From the NCBI RefSeq assembly GCF_004564355.1, contig NZ_CP038266.1, positions 1,860,001 to 1,924,000 of the forward strand: 64,000 bases of DNA. Direction: 5' to 3'. The translations under genes were made by a program, and so were the position numbers. Below, one piece after another: positions 7,628 through 20,321 of the stretch. The notes beneath the pieces are model-generated. The model was given only the letters and a program-made list of their open reading frames with translations, was not told where the DNA came from and did not search any database. Each line of letters starts with the position of its first letter. Within the stretch, counting starts at the first letter, position 1. The stretch comes from Microbacterium wangchenii. GTDB lineage: Bacteria; Actinomycetota; Actinomycetes; Actinomycetales; Microbacteriaceae.

Positions 7628-9586
7628 TCAGCGCTCCTGGGCGTCGCGGCGGGTGGCGACGTCGAGCAGCCACACCGGCTCCTGCTCCGTCGGCCGGGCC
7701 ACCGGGATGCGCGTGCCGAGCACCTGCGAGACAACGTCCTGCGCGATCTTCGCGGCGGTCAGGCCGGCATCCTCCAGCACCTGCTCGCGCGAGGCGTGCG
7801 GGATGAACTCGTCGGGAACGCCCAGCTCGTCCACGGCCGTGTCGATGCCCGCTTCGCGGAGCACCTGGCGTACGCGCGTGCCGATGCCACCCACGCGGAT
7901 GCCGTCCTCGATCGTGATGACGAGGCGATGGCGCCCGGCGAGCTCGACGATCGAGGGCTGCACGGGAATGACCCAGCGCGGGTCGACCACCGTGGCCCCG
8001 ATGCCCTGCGCGCGCAGGCGCGTCGCGACATCCATCGCGACGTGCGCCATGGGACCGATGCCGATCAGCAGGACGTCTTCCGCATCGGACCGGGCGAGCA
8101 CGTCGACGCCGTCGGCCAGGCGCTCCAGGGCCGGCAGATCCGGCGCGGCCGCGCCCTTCGGGTAGCGCACGACGGTGGGGGCGTCGTCCACGGCAACGGC
8201 CTCGCGCAGCTCCTCCTGCAGGCGTGCGGCATCCCGCGGTGCGGCGATGCGGATGCGGGGCACGAGCTGCAGCATCGCGAGGTCCCAGATGCCGTGGTGG
8301 CTCGGGCCGTCGGGGCCGGTGACCCCGGCACGATCCAGCGCGAACGTCACGCCCGCTCCGTGCAGCGCGACGTCCATGAGCACCTGGTCGAAGGCGCGAT
8401 TCATGAAGGTCGCATAGATCGCGACGACCGGATGTAGCCCACCGAACGCCAGGCCCGCGGCCGATGCCACGGCGTGCTGCTCCGCGATCCCGACGTCGTA
8501 GACCCGGTCGGGGAAGCGCTCGGCGAACAGCTGCAGGCCGGTGGGGCGCAGCATGGCGGCGGTCATCGCGATGACGTCCTCACGCTCGCCGCCGATCTCG
8601 ACGAGCTCACGGGCGAACACATCGGTCCAGTCGTTGCCGCTGCTCGCCGACAGCGGCTCGCCGGTGATGGGATCGATCTTGCCCACCGCGTGGAACTGGT
8701 CGGCCTCGTCGCTGAGGGCCGGGGCGTAACCGCGGCCCTTCTCGGTGATCGCGTGCACGATCACCGGCGCACCGTAGGACTTCGCCAGCTCGAGCGTCTC
8801 CAGCAGCACCTCGAGATCGTGGCCGTCCACCGGCCCGAGGTACTTGATGTCGAGGTTGGAGTAGAGGGCGGCGTTGTTGGTGAAGCGCGAGAGGAAGCCG
8901 CGCGTGCCGCCGCGCACGCCGCGATACAGCGCGCGGGCCGCCGGGCCGAGGCTGCGGAAGAGAGAGTCGGATCCGCGGTGCAGCGTCCGGTAGGCGTCGT
9001 TCGTGCGCACGCGGTTGAGGTAGCGTGCCATCCCGCCGATGGTCGGCGCGTAGGAGCGCCCGTTGTCGTTGACGACGATGACGAGGTTGCGGTCGTTGTC
9101 ATCGGTGATGTTGTTGAGCGCCTCCCACGTCATGCCGCCGGTGAGAGCGCCATCGCCCACGACCGCCACCACATGACGGTCATGGCGTCCCGTGCGGCTG
9201 AACGCACGGGAGACGCCGTCGGCCCAGCTCAGTGAACTGGATGCGTGGGAGGACTCCACGACGTCATGCGGGCTCTCGGAGCGCTGGGGGTAGCCGGCCA
9301 GGCCGCCGCGCGAGCGCAGACGGGAGAAATCCTGCCGCCCGGTGAGGAGCTTGTGGACGTAGGACTGGTGGCCGGTGTCGAAGATGATCGGATCCGCCGG
9401 CGAGTCGAAGACGCGGTGCAGGGCGATCGTGAGCTCGACCATGCCGAGGTTCGGACCCAGGTGTCCGCCCGTGCGGGAGACGTTCTCGACCAGGAACGCC
9501 CGGATCTCCGCGCTCAGCTGCTGGAGCTGGGTGAGATCCAGCGCGTCGATGTCACGGGGACTCGTGATGGTGGGCAGCAGCTCCAT
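7628..9586 (-). CDS. dxs: 1-deoxy-D-xylulose-5-phosphate synthase
   Basis: A 652-residue thiamine-diphosphate enzyme that condenses pyruvate and glyceraldehyde 3-phosphate in the first step of the MEP isoprenoid pathway. Seen: FDTGHQSYVHKLLTGR, the ThDP/Mg site VVGDGALTGGMTWEALNN, HAITEKGRGYAPA, the catalytic Glu motif GIAEQHAVASAAGLA and DRAGVTGPDGPSHHG. Length fits the family. The ATG start has a GGAGAAGGA ribosome site. It is monocistronic or lies downstream of acn, with a hairpin between the two genes. Confidence 0.95.
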   Translation of the reverse strand: MELLPTITSPRDIDALDLTQLQQLSAEIRAFLVENVSRTGGHLGPNLGMVELTIALHRVFDSPADPIIFDTGHQSYVHKLLTGRQDFSRLRSRGGLAGYPQRSESPHDVVESSHASSSLSWADGVSRAFSRTGRHDRHVVAVVGDGALTGGMTWEALNNITDDNDRNLVIVVNDNGRSYAPTIGGMARYLNRVRTNDAYRTLHRGSDSLFRSLGPAARALYRGVRGGTRGFLSRFTNNAALYSNLDIKYLGPVDGHDLEVLLETLELAKSYGAPVIVHAITEKGRGYAPALSDEADQFHAVGKIDPITGEPLSASSGNDWTDVFARELVEIGGEREDVIAMTAAMLRPTGLQLFAERFPDRVYDVGIAEQHAVASAAGLAFGGLHPVVAIYATFMNRAFDQVLMDVALHGAGVTFALDRAGVTGPDGPSHHGIWDLAMLQLVPRIRIAAPRDAARLQEELREAVAVDDAPTVVRYPKGAAAPDLPALERLADGVDVLARSDAEDVLLIGIGPMAHVAMDVATRLRAQGIGATVVDPRWVIPVQPSIVELAGRHRLVITIEDGIRVGGIGTRVRQVLREAGIDTAVDELGVPDEFIPHASREQVLEDAGLTAAKIAQDVVSQVLGTRIPVARPTEQEPVWLLDVATRRDAQER

Positions 9587-9721
9587 GGGATCCTTCTCCG
9601 ACCGGTCGCAGCGCCGGGGCGCCGTCCTCCGAGTTTAGCCGCGCGCCCCTGTACGGGGCCTGCGCGGCGCACGAGCGGCCCGGCGTGTACGATCTGCGCC
9701 CACCCCTCCGGGGATACGGAA

Positions 9722-9749
9722 GCGGCCCCGAGGTCTCCCCCGGGGCCGC
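9722..9749 (-). terminator. GC hairpin downstream of aconitase gene
   Basis: Perfect 9-bp stem GCGGCCCCG / CGGGGCCGC with a 10-base loop, starting 12 bases beyond the acn stop. There is no clear T-run, so it may be a weak or non-canonical terminator, or an RNA-stabilising hairpin, between acn and dxs. Confidence 0.5.
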
Positions 9750-9761
9750 GTCGTGCGGGAC

Positions 9762-12629
<2,868 letters not shown>

Positions 12630-12735
12630 GTTCGTCTCCTTCGTCGGCGGATGCGGGGGCGAACCCGCCCTCTTCATCTTCCCCGCCGCATGTCGCGGCG
12701 GCTAGGAAGGCTGTCCTAACCGGGAAGACGAGAGA

Positions 12736-12759
12736 ATTTATCTCGATGTCAAGATAAAT
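12736..12759 (-). promoter_or_regulatory. 24-bp palindromic operator upstream of acnA
   Basis: ATTTATCT (12736-12743) and AGATAAAT (12752-12759) form a perfect 8-bp inverted repeat around an 8-base centre, an AT-rich island in a GC-rich region. On the acn strand it contains TTGACA, a perfect -35 hexamer, so a bound dimer would occlude a promoter. Shape and sequence resemble operators of urate/aconitate-responsive MarR-family regulators (UrtR/TamR group). In Streptomyces, TamR controls aconitase. The regulator assignment is inference. Confidence 0.55.
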
Positions 12760-12762
12760 GTA

Positions 12763-13533
12763 TCAGGTTTGCCGCGGCGGGTAGAGCGTCCGGACGGCAA
12801 GCCACGTGACCGCCACGAGCGGCGCGAACAGCGGTAGGCCCATGATGATCTTCAGGGTTCCCAGCGCGGTGACGTCGCCGGCGAAGTAGAGCGGGAGCTG
12901 CACCGCCAGGCGCGCGAAGAACAGCGCCGCCCACGCCACCGACAGCCAGAAGAACACGCGGCGTTTGCGCGGCTCGCCCCGCCAGCGCGTGCCCTCGTTC
13001 ATGAGGAAGCCGACGGCCAGTCCGATCAGCGGCCACCCGATGAGGGCGGAGACGAGGAAGGCGGTGCCGTAGGCGCCGTTGGTGATGAAGCCGAAGACGA
13101 AGTTGTCCTGACCGCGTCCGGTCAGAAGGGCGAGCCCCGCCGCGGCGGCCGTGGCGACGAGGCCGCCCAGAGCTGCGCTGGCGGGCGACCGCTGCGCGAG
13201 CCGGATGACGCTGAACACCACGGCGATCCCGACCGAGACGCCGAGGCTCAGCCAGAGGTTCCCCTGCCCCGCGCGATCGTCGTAGGTCAGCGTGAACAGC
13301 ACGACGAACGCGAGGCTGGGCAGGACGGATTCGAGGATGCCGCGCCATCCGCCCATCGCGGTCCACACGGCGGCGCCCGTGGACTCCGCGCCCTCGGCAT
13401 TCAGGCCCGCTGCCCGGGCCGCCGCCTGACCGAGCGCCGTACGCAGCGCCTCGGAGGCGGGGGGCGGGATGTCGGGCGTGGATGCGCCGGCGCCGCTGTC
13501 TGCGCGCCCGTGCGGCCGCTCGGAGTCGGTCAC
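12763..13533 (-). CDS. DUF3159 family membrane protein
   Basis: A 256-residue actinobacterial integral membrane protein with about 5-6 hydrophobic segments after a Pro/Ala-rich N-terminus (for example SLAFVVLFTLTY, LWLSLGVSVGIAVVF, AFLVSALIGWPLIGLAVGFL, and the final LFAPLVAVTWLAV). Function is unknown. The GTG start overlaps the DUF3710 stop by four bases (GTGA), so it is the third gene of the dut operon. Confidence 0.8.
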   Translation of the reverse strand: MTDSERPHGRADSGAGASTPDIPPPASEALRTALGQAAARAAGLNAEGAESTGAAVWTAMGGWRGILESVLPSLAFVVLFTLTYDDRAGQGNLWLSLGVSVGIAVVFSVIRLAQRSPASAALGGLVATAAAAGLALLTGRGQDNFVFGFITNGAYGTAFLVSALIGWPLIGLAVGFLMNEGTRWRGEPRKRRVFFWLSVAWAALFFARLAVQLPLYFAGDVTALGTLKIIMGLPLFAPLVAVTWLAVRTLYPPRQT

Positions 13534-14126
13534 GCCGAACCCGGCACGGCGGGCATCTTCAGCGGGATCAGATCGCGCGGCGGCATGGGGGCGCTCCCGC
13601 GCACCACGACGATCGAGCGGAACAGGTCCTCGACCTTCGCCGCGGCATCCGTGTCGCTCGTGGCGGCTCCGCCGATCACGCCGCGCAGGAACCACCGCGG
13701 ACCGTCCACACCGACGAAACGGGCCAGGCGCTTGCCGGTGCCGTCGGCGCCCGCGACGACGGGGACCTCCGCGAGGAGCTCGGGCCCCAGCGGTCCCTCG
13801 CGCTCTTCGACGCGGCCGCCCTGCTGGCGGACCTGCTGGCGGATCTGCTCACGCGTCTCGGTCCACAGGCCGGCGGTGCGCGGGGCTGCGAACGGCTGCA
13901 CCTGCAGCGTCGAGTCGGCGTAGTCCAGGCCCACCGCCACGATGCGCTTGGTCTGCTCCTCGACTTCGAGGCGGAGGTTCAATCCTTCGCGCGGCAGCAC
14001 CTTGATGCCACCGAGGTCGATGTAGGGCCGGACCGGGTTGGCTTCGGACTCGTCGAACGGGCCGGCGCTGTCGCGGTCGGCAGGGGCTTCCTTGCCGACG
14101 GGGGCCTCGGGGGACAGATCGGTCAT
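13530..14126 (-). CDS. DUF3710 family protein
   Basis: A 198-residue soluble actinobacterial protein of unknown function. Family marks are YIDLGGIKVLPREGLNLRLEVEE, split over about residues 35-57, and DGPRWFLRGVIGG near 150. The N-terminus is acidic and Pro-rich. It overlaps dut by ATGA and DUF3159 by GTGA. The dut-DUF3710-DUF3159 order is widespread in actinobacteria, but no role is established. Confidence 0.82.
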   Translation of the reverse strand: MTDLSPEAPVGKEAPADRDSAGPFDESEANPVRPYIDLGGIKVLPREGLNLRLEVEEQTKRIVAVGLDYADSTLQVQPFAAPRTAGLWTETREQIRQQVRQQGGRVEEREGPLGPELLAEVPVVAGADGTGKRLARFVGVDGPRWFLRGVIGGAATSDTDAAAKVEDLFRSIVVVRGSAPMPPRDLIPLKMPAVPGSA

Positions 14127-14578
14127 GCGCGGACCCCTTGGGTGCTCGAGTAGCCGGTGGACCCGAAGCCGCCTTCGCCGCGCGAGCTGTCGGGCAGCGT
14201 GTCGACGGGTAGGAAGCGCACCGGTGGAACCGGCATCACGATGAGCTGGGCGATCCGATCCCCCACCGCTACGTCGAACGCCTCGCGTGCGTCGGTGTTG
14301 AGGAGGGAGACCTTGATCTCGCCGCGGTAGCCGGCGTCGACCGTGCCGGGTGCGTTGACGATGGTGATGCCGTGCTTGGCGGCCAGGCCGCTGCGCGGCA
14401 CGACGAATGCGACGTGGCCGTCCGGAAGGGCGATGCGGACGCCGGTGCCCACGAGGGCGCGCTCCCCCGGCTCCAGCCGCACGGCCTCGGCCGCGGTGAG
14501 GTCGGCGCCGGCGTCACCGGGGTGCGCGTACACGGGAGCCGCGGCGGCGATAATGGGGACGTCGACGGTATCGGTCAC
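14123..14578 (-). CDS. dut: deoxyuridine 5'-triphosphate nucleotidohydrolase
   Basis: A 151-residue trimeric dUTPase that hydrolyses dUTP to dUMP and pyrophosphate, keeping uracil out of DNA. The five family motifs are visible in order: AHPGDAGADL, ALPDGHVAFVVPRSGLA (motifs 2-3 region), NAPGTVDAGYRGEI, VGDRIAQLIV and the C-terminal GEGGFGSTGY lid. GTG 14578 is the only start giving a normal N-terminus. The start faces the divergent DUF3093 gene three bases away. Confidence 0.93.
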   Translation of the reverse strand: MTDTVDVPIIAAAAPVYAHPGDAGADLTAAEAVRLEPGERALVGTGVRIALPDGHVAFVVPRSGLAAKHGITIVNAPGTVDAGYRGEIKVSLLNTDAREAFDVAVGDRIAQLIVMPVPPVRFLPVDTLPDSSRGEGGFGSTGYSSTQGVRA

Positions 14579-14581
14579 CCC

Positions 14582-15082
14582 ATGAGGGTAATGCAGATGG
14601 GAAGGTGCAGCATCCGCGGTGCAATCACTTATCGCGAGCGGCTGAGCCCCTCCCTGTGGGTTCTCGTCGCGGCGGCCGTGTGCGGTCCGATGGCCGCTCT
14701 CGTGCTGACCCCGGTGGATCGCACGGTCGCGCTGATCGTGGGGGCGATCGTGGGGATCGGCATCGTCGTGGGCCTGATCGCCCTGTCGCCGGTCGTCGAG
14801 GTGCGGGAGGGCGTGCTGCACGCCGGGCCCGCCCGCATCGACGCGGACCTGCTGGGCGAGCCGGTCCCGGCGACGGGCGAGGAGGCGCGGCAGGCGCGGG
14901 GGGCTCTGATCGACCGGAGGTCGTGGATGCTGCTTCGGGGCGGGATCGATGGGGTGGTCACGGTGCCCGTGACCGACCCGGACGACCCCACTCCGGCGTG
15001 GGTGATCTCCACGCGCACGCCGGAGCGGTTGTCTGCGGCGATCCGCCGCGCTCAGGTCAGGCCGCGCACTCCCGGCAGATAG
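14582..15082 (+). CDS. DUF3093 family membrane protein
   Basis: A 166-residue actinobacterial protein with two adjacent N-terminal membrane segments (about residues 25-70, PSLWVLVAAAVCGPMAALVL and VALIVGAIVGIGIVVGLIAL) and a small cytosolic beta-rich domain ending in WVISTRTPERLSAAI. Function is unknown. ATG 14582 is used; ATGs at 14591 and 14597 are alternatives. It is divergent from dut and its last 26 bases overlap the convergent DUF4193 gene. Confidence 0.75.
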   Translation: MRVMQMGRCSIRGAITYRERLSPSLWVLVAAAVCGPMAALVLTPVDRTVALIVGAIVGIGIVVGLIALSPVVEVREGVLHAGPARIDADLLGEPVPATGEEARQARGALIDRRSWMLLRGGIDGVVTVPVTDPDDPTPAWVISTRTPERLSAAIRRAQVRPRTPGR

Positions 15083-15350
15083 GGCCGGAGCCGCCGTCGT
15101 GGTCGAGCTGCGAGCGGTGCTTCACGAGGAAGCAGTTGGAGCAGGTGAACTCGTCCTCCTGCGGCGGGAGGACGACGACGTCGAGCTCGACGTCGGAGAG
15201 GTCGGCCCCGGGCAGTTCGAAGCCCGAGGGGTTGTCGGCATCCTCGACGTCGATCGCGCCGGAGGTCTTGTCCGGGACGCGCTCCTTCAGGGCCTCGATC
15301 GACTCGCTGTCGTCCTCGGTCTTGCGGGGTGCGTCGTAATCGGTCGCCAT
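15057..15350 (-). CDS. DUF4193 zinc-ribbon-like protein
   Basis: A 97-residue actinobacterial protein. The first 60 residues are acidic (KTEDDSESIEALKE). The C-terminus carries two CxxC pairs (CSNC and CREC) around a His-containing KHRSQLDHDGG segment, consistent with a zinc ribbon. Function is unknown. It begins with ATG preceded by an AAGAGA site, and its 3' end overlaps DUF3093 by 26 bp. Confidence 0.82.
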   Translation of the reverse strand: MATDYDAPRKTEDDSESIEALKERVPDKTSGAIDVEDADNPSGFELPGADLSDVELDVVVLPPQEDEFTCSNCFLVKHRSQLDHDGGSGPICRECAA

Positions 15351-15577
15351 GCGTGAACGTCTCTTCTTTCAGGGGGTGGAACAGGGGGGTGCCGTGCCCG
15401 ATCGGGCGGCCATAGTTTGCATGACGGCCCGTCGTTTCGCAAATGCGCACAGCCGTGACGGCATCGTCGTCATCAAGGGAACACCGGCAAAACGCGCGGC
15501 GCGCCCGCGATATTCCCGGCCTCGGGCGATGGCTGTGTCAGCATGGGCGCTGACCGCAGATCGAAGGGGTGTTTCGC

Positions 15578-16600
15578 ATGGAACAGCTCAAAGTCATCGG
15601 CACCGAGGAGAATTTCCTGGTCCTGGCGACGGAGTCCGGTGAGAGGTTCACTCTCGCCGTCGACGAGGTGCTGCGCGGCGAGATGCGCCGAGCGCGGCGC
15701 GAACGCACGGCAGAGGACCGAGGCCCACGCCCCAGTCCCCGCGAGGTGCAGGCGCACATCCGCGCCGGCATGTCGGCCCCCGAGGTCGCCGCCCTCATGG
15801 GCGCACGCCTGGAGGACGTCGTGAAGTTCGAGCGGCCGGTGCTCGCCGAGCGCGAGCACGTCGTCGGTCAGGCCCTCGCCGTCCCCGTGCTCCTGGGGGG
15901 CGAGCTCGAACACGAGCACGTCACCTTCGGTGCGGCCGTCCGCGCCAAGCTCGCCGAGGCTCACGCCACGGGCGAGCGGTGGACCAGCTGGAAGGAATCG
16001 ACCGGCTGGGTGGTCAAGCTCGAGTTCACCGCGAACGCCATCGACCACGACGCGCGCTGGGGTTTCGACCCCCGCCGCAGCACGCTCTCGCCGCAGAACG
16101 CCGACGCGATCCAGCTCTCGCGTCAGGGTTCCCTGCCCGAGGGGCTCATCCCCCGCCTGCGGGCGCTGGACGTGCCCCTGGCCAAGGATGACACCCGCTT
16201 CGACAGCGGGGCGTTCGGGCCCCGCCGCATCGAGCAGCACGACACCGAGCCGGTGCCGGAGGCTGCTGCGCCGCCTCATGCGACGCAGGACGCCGCCCGT
16301 CGCGCGCCGGATGCCTCGGTCACCTCGACCGAGACCGCCGATCTGCTCGAGGCGCTCCGTCGCCGACGCGGACAGCGTGAACCCCTGCCGGGCACCGAGA
16401 CCGAGCCGCAGCGGACGTCGGCGCCCGTGGCACTGTTCGATGCGCTGGAGCCGGGCTACGACGGATCGGGTTCCTCTCCCGACACGGAGGCATCCGCCAC
16501 CCCGGCACCCTCGTCCGATTCGGGCGGCCGCCGCCGGGGCCGCACGTCGATGCCGTCATGGGACGAGATCGTCTTCGGAGCGCGCGGCGACGAGAGCTGA
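15578..16600 (+). CDS. sepH: septation protein SepH (DUF3071)
   Basis: A 340-residue actinobacterial cell-division protein; SepH is known to bind FtsZ and stimulate its assembly. The conserved N-terminal domain (about 1-170) starts MEQLKVIGTEENFLVL and includes a helix-turn-helix-like stretch (IRAGMSAPEVAALMGA) and VLAEREHVVGQALAVPV. The C-terminal half is Pro/Glu-rich and probably disordered, as in known SepH. ATG 15578 has GAAGGGG eight bases upstream. It is separated by four bases from the convergent phosphatase gene. Confidence 0.88.
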   Translation: MEQLKVIGTEENFLVLATESGERFTLAVDEVLRGEMRRARRERTAEDRGPRPSPREVQAHIRAGMSAPEVAALMGARLEDVVKFERPVLAEREHVVGQALAVPVLLGGELEHEHVTFGAAVRAKLAEAHATGERWTSWKESTGWVVKLEFTANAIDHDARWGFDPRRSTLSPQNADAIQLSRQGSLPEGLIPRLRALDVPLAKDDTRFDSGAFGPRRIEQHDTEPVPEAAAPPHATQDAARRAPDASVTSTETADLLEALRRRRGQREPLPGTETEPQRTSAPVALFDALEPGYDGSGSSPDTEASATPAPSSDSGGRRRGRTSMPSWDEIVFGARGDES

Positions 16601-16604
16601 CCGC

Positions 16605-17732
16605 TCAGGCGAACGCGCCCAGCCGCAGCAGCGGCACGATCCGCTCCTCGACCGTGAGCGACCCGTGCTGCCCGACCATGCGCTGCGACGCCTTGTCGGG
16701 TTCGCGGTCGTCGTAATAGGCGACCGCCGCGCGTGCGGCCACCAGCACGTCCCCGAGTCGCTCGGTGACCTCGGCGTCGACGCGCCCGAACAGACCGGCC
16801 TCCACGGCCTCGGCCCTGGTGAGGACCCAGGCCCTGCTGGATTCCGCCGCCGCCCACGCCGCGTGCACGTCCGCGGCACGGCCCGGCTCGGCGTACAGGT
16901 GCAGCATCCGGGGCTCGCCCCCGACCATGGCGACGCCGTCCCACAGGGGTGAGTCCTCGCCGAAGAGCAGCCGGCGGTGCGCGGGCACGTCGACCATGCC
17001 GTGGTCGGCGGTGATGAGCGCGCCGTCGGCGGGGTCGAGGGCCGCCGAGAAGCGTGCGGCCGCGGCATCCACCCGCTCCAGCGCGGACGACCACTGATCC
17101 GACTCCCACCCGTGACGGTGCCCGACGCTGTCGAGGTCGGGCGCGTACAGGTACACCAGGGCGCCGGGATGCTCCGCCGCCACGCGCGCGGCCGTCTCGA
17201 CGCGGTCGCCCAGGTCGTCGACGCCGAAGATGTCCGCCCCGCGCATCGTCGCCGCGGTGAACCCCGTGCCGCGGTACTCCGAACGCGTCACGACGAACGT
17301 GGGGCGTCCCAGCTCCTTCTCACGCTCGAGGATCGGCGTCGAGCGCTGCCACGTGAGGGGATCGAGGCCGTCCGTCTCCCATCCGCGCAGCTGGTTGGGA
17401 GCCGTGGCGGTGCCGGGTACGCGCACGCGATAGCCCACGATCCCGTGCTGCCCGGGATCCGTTCCCGTCAGCAGGCTCGTGAGAGCGGCCGCCGTCGTGG
17501 AGGGGAAGACCGTCCGCGCGACGGCGCTGCGCGAAGACAGCGACGACAGGAAACGCGCGTGGCCGCGCCGACCGGCGAGGTTGGCGGCGCCGAGCCCGTC
17601 GATCACGAACACGATGGCGCTGCGGGCAGGTGGCAGGAACTCGGATGCGCCGCCCAGTGCGGCCAGCGCATCGGTCAGCACACCGGTGAGGCTCCGGGCT
17701 CGCGGCGGGTACGCCGGTAGGCTGAGAGACAT
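16605..17732 (-). CDS. alkaline-phosphatase superfamily / nucleotide pyrophosphatase-like protein
   Basis: A 375-residue type I phosphodiesterase/nucleotide-pyrophosphatase family protein. Metal and nucleophile sites are visible: [11 protein letters not shown] (Asp ligand), [16 protein letters not shown] (Thr nucleophile), [16 protein letters not shown] and [15 protein letters not shown] (Asp/His ligands). No signal peptide is seen. The physiological substrate is unknown. ATG 17732 was chosen since upstream in-frame residues look non-coding. It is divergent from parC by 85 bp. Confidence 0.8.
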   Translation of the reverse strand: MSLSLPAYPPRARSLTGVLTDALAALGGASEFLPPARSAIVFVIDGLGAANLAGRRGHARFLSSLSSRSAVARTVFPSTTAAALTSLLTGTDPGQHGIVGYRVRVPGTATAPNQLRGWETDGLDPLTWQRSTPILEREKELGRPTFVVTRSEYRGTGFTAATMRGADIFGVDDLGDRVETAARVAAEHPGALVYLYAPDLDSVGHRHGWESDQWSSALERVDAAAARFSAALDPADGALITADHGMVDVPAHRRLLFGEDSPLWDGVAMVGGEPRMLHLYAEPGRAADVHAAWAAAESSRAWVLTRAEAVEAGLFGRVDAEVTERLGDVLVAARAAVAYYDDREPDKASQRMVGQHGSLTVEERIVPLLRLGAFA

Positions 17733-17817
17733 CCGGGCCAGTCTCGCACAGGCGGGCGGCCCCCCGTCGAGGCGCAACCGCCTCGCCCGACTCCGCCGAC
17801 CCGAGGCCCACACGGAC

Positions 17818-20274
17818 ATGCCCTCTTCCCGCCCCTCCCCTGCCGTCGAAGAACGCATCGAAGACGTCGATCTCTCCACCGAGATGCAGGGGTCCTTCCT
17901 CGAGTACGCGTACTCGGTGATCTACTCCCGAGCCCTGCCCGACGCGCGCGACGGCCTCAAACCCGTGCAGCGGCGCATCCTGTACCAGATGGCCGAGATG
18001 GGCCTGCGGCCCGACCGCGGCCACGTCAAGAGCGCCCGCGTCGTGGGCGAGGTGATGGGAAAGCTGCACCCGCACGGTGACGCGCCCATCTACGACGCCC
18101 TCGTGCGTCTGGCCCAATCGTTCTCGCTGCGCGTGCCGTTGGTCGACGGCCACGGCAACTTCGGGTCGCTCGACGACGGCCCCGCCGCCCCGCGCTACAC
18201 CGAGGCACGTCTCGCCCCGCCCGCGCTCGCGCTCACCGCCGATCTGGACGAAGACGTCGTCGACTTCATCCCCAACTACGACGGGCAGTTCCAGCAGCCC
18301 GAGGTGCTTCCGGCGGCCTTCCCGAACCTGCTCGTCAACGGCGCATCCGGGATCGCCGTGGGCATGGCCACGAACATGGCACCGCACAACCTCATCGAGG
18401 TGGTCGCGGCGGCCGTGCATCTCCTGCAGCATCCGGAGGCCACCCTCGAAGAGCTCATGGAGTTCGTCCCCGGGCCCGACCTCCCCTCCGGCGGGATCAT
18501 CGTCGGACTCGACGGCATCCGCGACGCGTACGCCAACGGGCGCGGCACGTTCCGCACGCGCGCGAAGGTGTCGGTGGAGTCGCTGGGCCCGCGCCGCACG
18601 GGGCTCGTCGTCACGGAGCTCCCCTACCTGGTCGGACCCGAGCGGGTGATCGAGAAGATCAAGGACGCCGTCACCAGCAAGAAGCTCGCCGGCATCGCCG
18701 ACGTCACCGACCTCACCGACCGCACCAACGGGCTGCGCCTGGTCATCGCCATCAAGACCGGGTTCGACCCGAATGCGGTGCTCGAGCAGCTCTACCGCCT
18801 GACGCCGATGGAGGACTCCTTCGGCATCAACAACGTCGCCCTCGTCGACGGTCAGCCGCAGACCCTCGGCCTGCGCGACCTGCTGCGGGTGTACCTGGAT
18901 CACCGCATCCGGGTCGTCACGCGGCGCAGTGAGTACCGCCTCGCCCGCCGCCGCGAACGCCTGCACCTGGTCGAGGGGCTCCTGATCGCGATCCTCGACA
19001 TCGACGAGGTCATCCAGGTGATCCGCACCTCCGACGACAGCGAGCAGGCCCGCGCGCGGCTGATGGACGTGTTCGATCTGAGCCAGCTGCAGGCGGAGTA
19101 CATCCTCGAGTTGCGCCTGCGGCGCCTCACGAAGTTCTCCCGCATGGACCTAGAAGCCGAGCGCGACACTCTGAAGGCCGAGATCGACGCACTGGTGGAG
19201 CTGCTGGGTGACCCGGCGCTGCTGCGCGCGCAGGTCGCGCGGGAGCTGGAGGCCACGTCCGAAGCCCTCGGCACGCCGCGTCGCACCATGCTCCTGAACG
19301 GCGGGCCGGTGACCGCGCGCTCGTCGCGGGCCGCAGCCGCCGCCGACCTGCAGATCGCGGACGCGCCGTGCCGCGTCTTCCTCTCCGCCACGGGACGGAT
19401 GGTGCGGGCCGAGCGGTCCCCGGACGCCCCGAACGAGGGCATCGTGACGCCGGCACGCAGGTCGAAGCATGACGCGATCCGTTCGGCGGTGGACACCACC
19501 ACCCGCGGCGACGTGGGCGCCGTCACGAGCGCAGGACGCCTGGTGCGCTTCTCCCCCGTCGACCTGCCCTCCGTCCCCGGTAACGCCGTGCAGCTGGCCG
19601 CCGGCACGAAGGCGGACCAGTACCTCGGGCTCACCGGGGGCGAGCATGTGGTGGCGATCGTGCCGCTCGTGGCCGATCCGCCCATCGCCCTCGGCACTGC
19701 CCAGGGCGTGGTCAAGCGCGTGTCGGCGAGCGAACTGCCGTCGAACAAGCACGACGTCTCGATCATCACGCTGCGCGAGGGCGACCGTGTCGTGGGCGCG
19801 GCACCGGCCTCCGACGGTGCCGAGCTCGTCTTCATCTCCGCCGACGCGCAGCTGCTGCGCTTCGACGCATCGTCCGTGCGCCCGCAGGGGCGCGCCGCCG
19901 GCGGCATGGCCGGTATGCGGCTGGCCGACGGAGTGGAGGCGGTCGGGTTCTCGGCGGTGGGAGCATCCGCCTTCGACGCGGTCGTGGTCACCGTCGCCGG
20001 GTCGGCGTCGGCGATCGCGGGCACCGACGCGGGCAGCGCCAAGGTCTCGGCGTTCACCGAGTACCCCGCGAAGGGCCGCGGCACCGGCGGCGTGCGCGCG
20101 CAGCGATTCCTCAAGGGCGAAGACGTGCTGACCCTCGCGTGGGTCGGATCCGACCCGCGCGCCGTGGGCTCCGACGGCGCCGTGCGGCAGCTGCCGCCCT
20201 CCGGCGCCAAGCGCGACGCGTCGGGGACGCCCCTCGACGGCGTGATCGGCGCCCTCGGCACGACCGTCCGCTGA
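17818..20274 (+). CDS. parC: DNA topoisomerase IV subunit A
   Basis: An 818-residue type IIA topoisomerase A subunit that decatenates chromosomes with ParE. The breakage-reunion domain includes the QRRILYQM winged-helix region, [16 protein letters not shown] and catalytic Tyr127 in [10 protein letters not shown] long coiled-coil/tower follows. The C-terminal third (about 500-818) is a beta-pinwheel rich in xxLVRF-like repeats. It lacks a clear GyrA-box and sits opposite parE, favouring topo IV over gyrase. The convergent partner and a shared terminator lie downstream. Confidence 0.9.
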   Translation: MPSSRPSPAVEERIEDVDLSTEMQGSFLEYAYSVIYSRALPDARDGLKPVQRRILYQMAEMGLRPDRGHVKSARVVGEVMGKLHPHGDAPIYDALVRLAQSFSLRVPLVDGHGNFGSLDDGPAAPRYTEARLAPPALALTADLDEDVVDFIPNYDGQFQQPEVLPAAFPNLLVNGASGIAVGMATNMAPHNLIEVVAAAVHLLQHPEATLEELMEFVPGPDLPSGGIIVGLDGIRDAYANGRGTFRTRAKVSVESLGPRRTGLVVTELPYLVGPERVIEKIKDAVTSKKLAGIADVTDLTDRTNGLRLVIAIKTGFDPNAVLEQLYRLTPMEDSFGINNVALVDGQPQTLGLRDLLRVYLDHRIRVVTRRSEYRLARRRERLHLVEGLLIAILDIDEVIQVIRTSDDSEQARARLMDVFDLSQLQAEYILELRLRRLTKFSRMDLEAERDTLKAEIDALVELLGDPALLRAQVARELEATSEALGTPRRTMLLNGGPVTARSSRAAAAADLQIADAPCRVFLSATGRMVRAERSPDAPNEGIVTPARRSKHDAIRSAVDTTTRGDVGAVTSAGRLVRFSPVDLPSVPGNAVQLAAGTKADQYLGLTGGEHVVAIVPLVADPPIALGTAQGVVKRVSASELPSNKHDVSIITLREGDRVVGAAPASDGAELVFISADAQLLRFDASSVRPQGRAAGGMAGMRLADGVEAVGFSAVGASAFDAVVVTVAGSASAIAGTDAGSAKVSAFTEYPAKGRGTGGVRAQRFLKGEDVLTLAWVGSDPRAVGSDGAVRQLPPSGAKRDASGTPLDGVIGALGTTVR

Positions 20275-20276
20275 CG

Positions 20277-20317
20277 TCGGTCGGCGAGAGCCCGGCCGAC
20301 GGGTTCTCGCCGACCGA
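20277..20317. terminator. bidirectional hairpin between parC and parE
   Basis: Perfect 13-bp stem TCGGTCGGCGAGA (20277-20289) with TCTCGCCGACCGA (20305-20317) and a 15-base loop. It fills the 47-bp gap between two convergent genes, so it can end both transcripts. Confidence 0.75.
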
Positions 20318-20321
20318 AGGG

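Noticed and set aside
5251..7734. 827-codon minus-strand frame opposite the FadB-type gene
   Set aside because: Shadow of a fully recognised plus-strand enzyme; runs through its terminator as well.
9632..9637. TAAACT on the minus strand as -10 of dxs
   Set aside because: Good hexamer but no acceptable -35 at 16-19 bases; not enough to annotate.
15411..15442. Promoter for DUF4193 (TTGCGA, then an AACTAT-like -10 on the minus strand)
   Set aside because: Spacing and -10 match are too poor to list as a feature.
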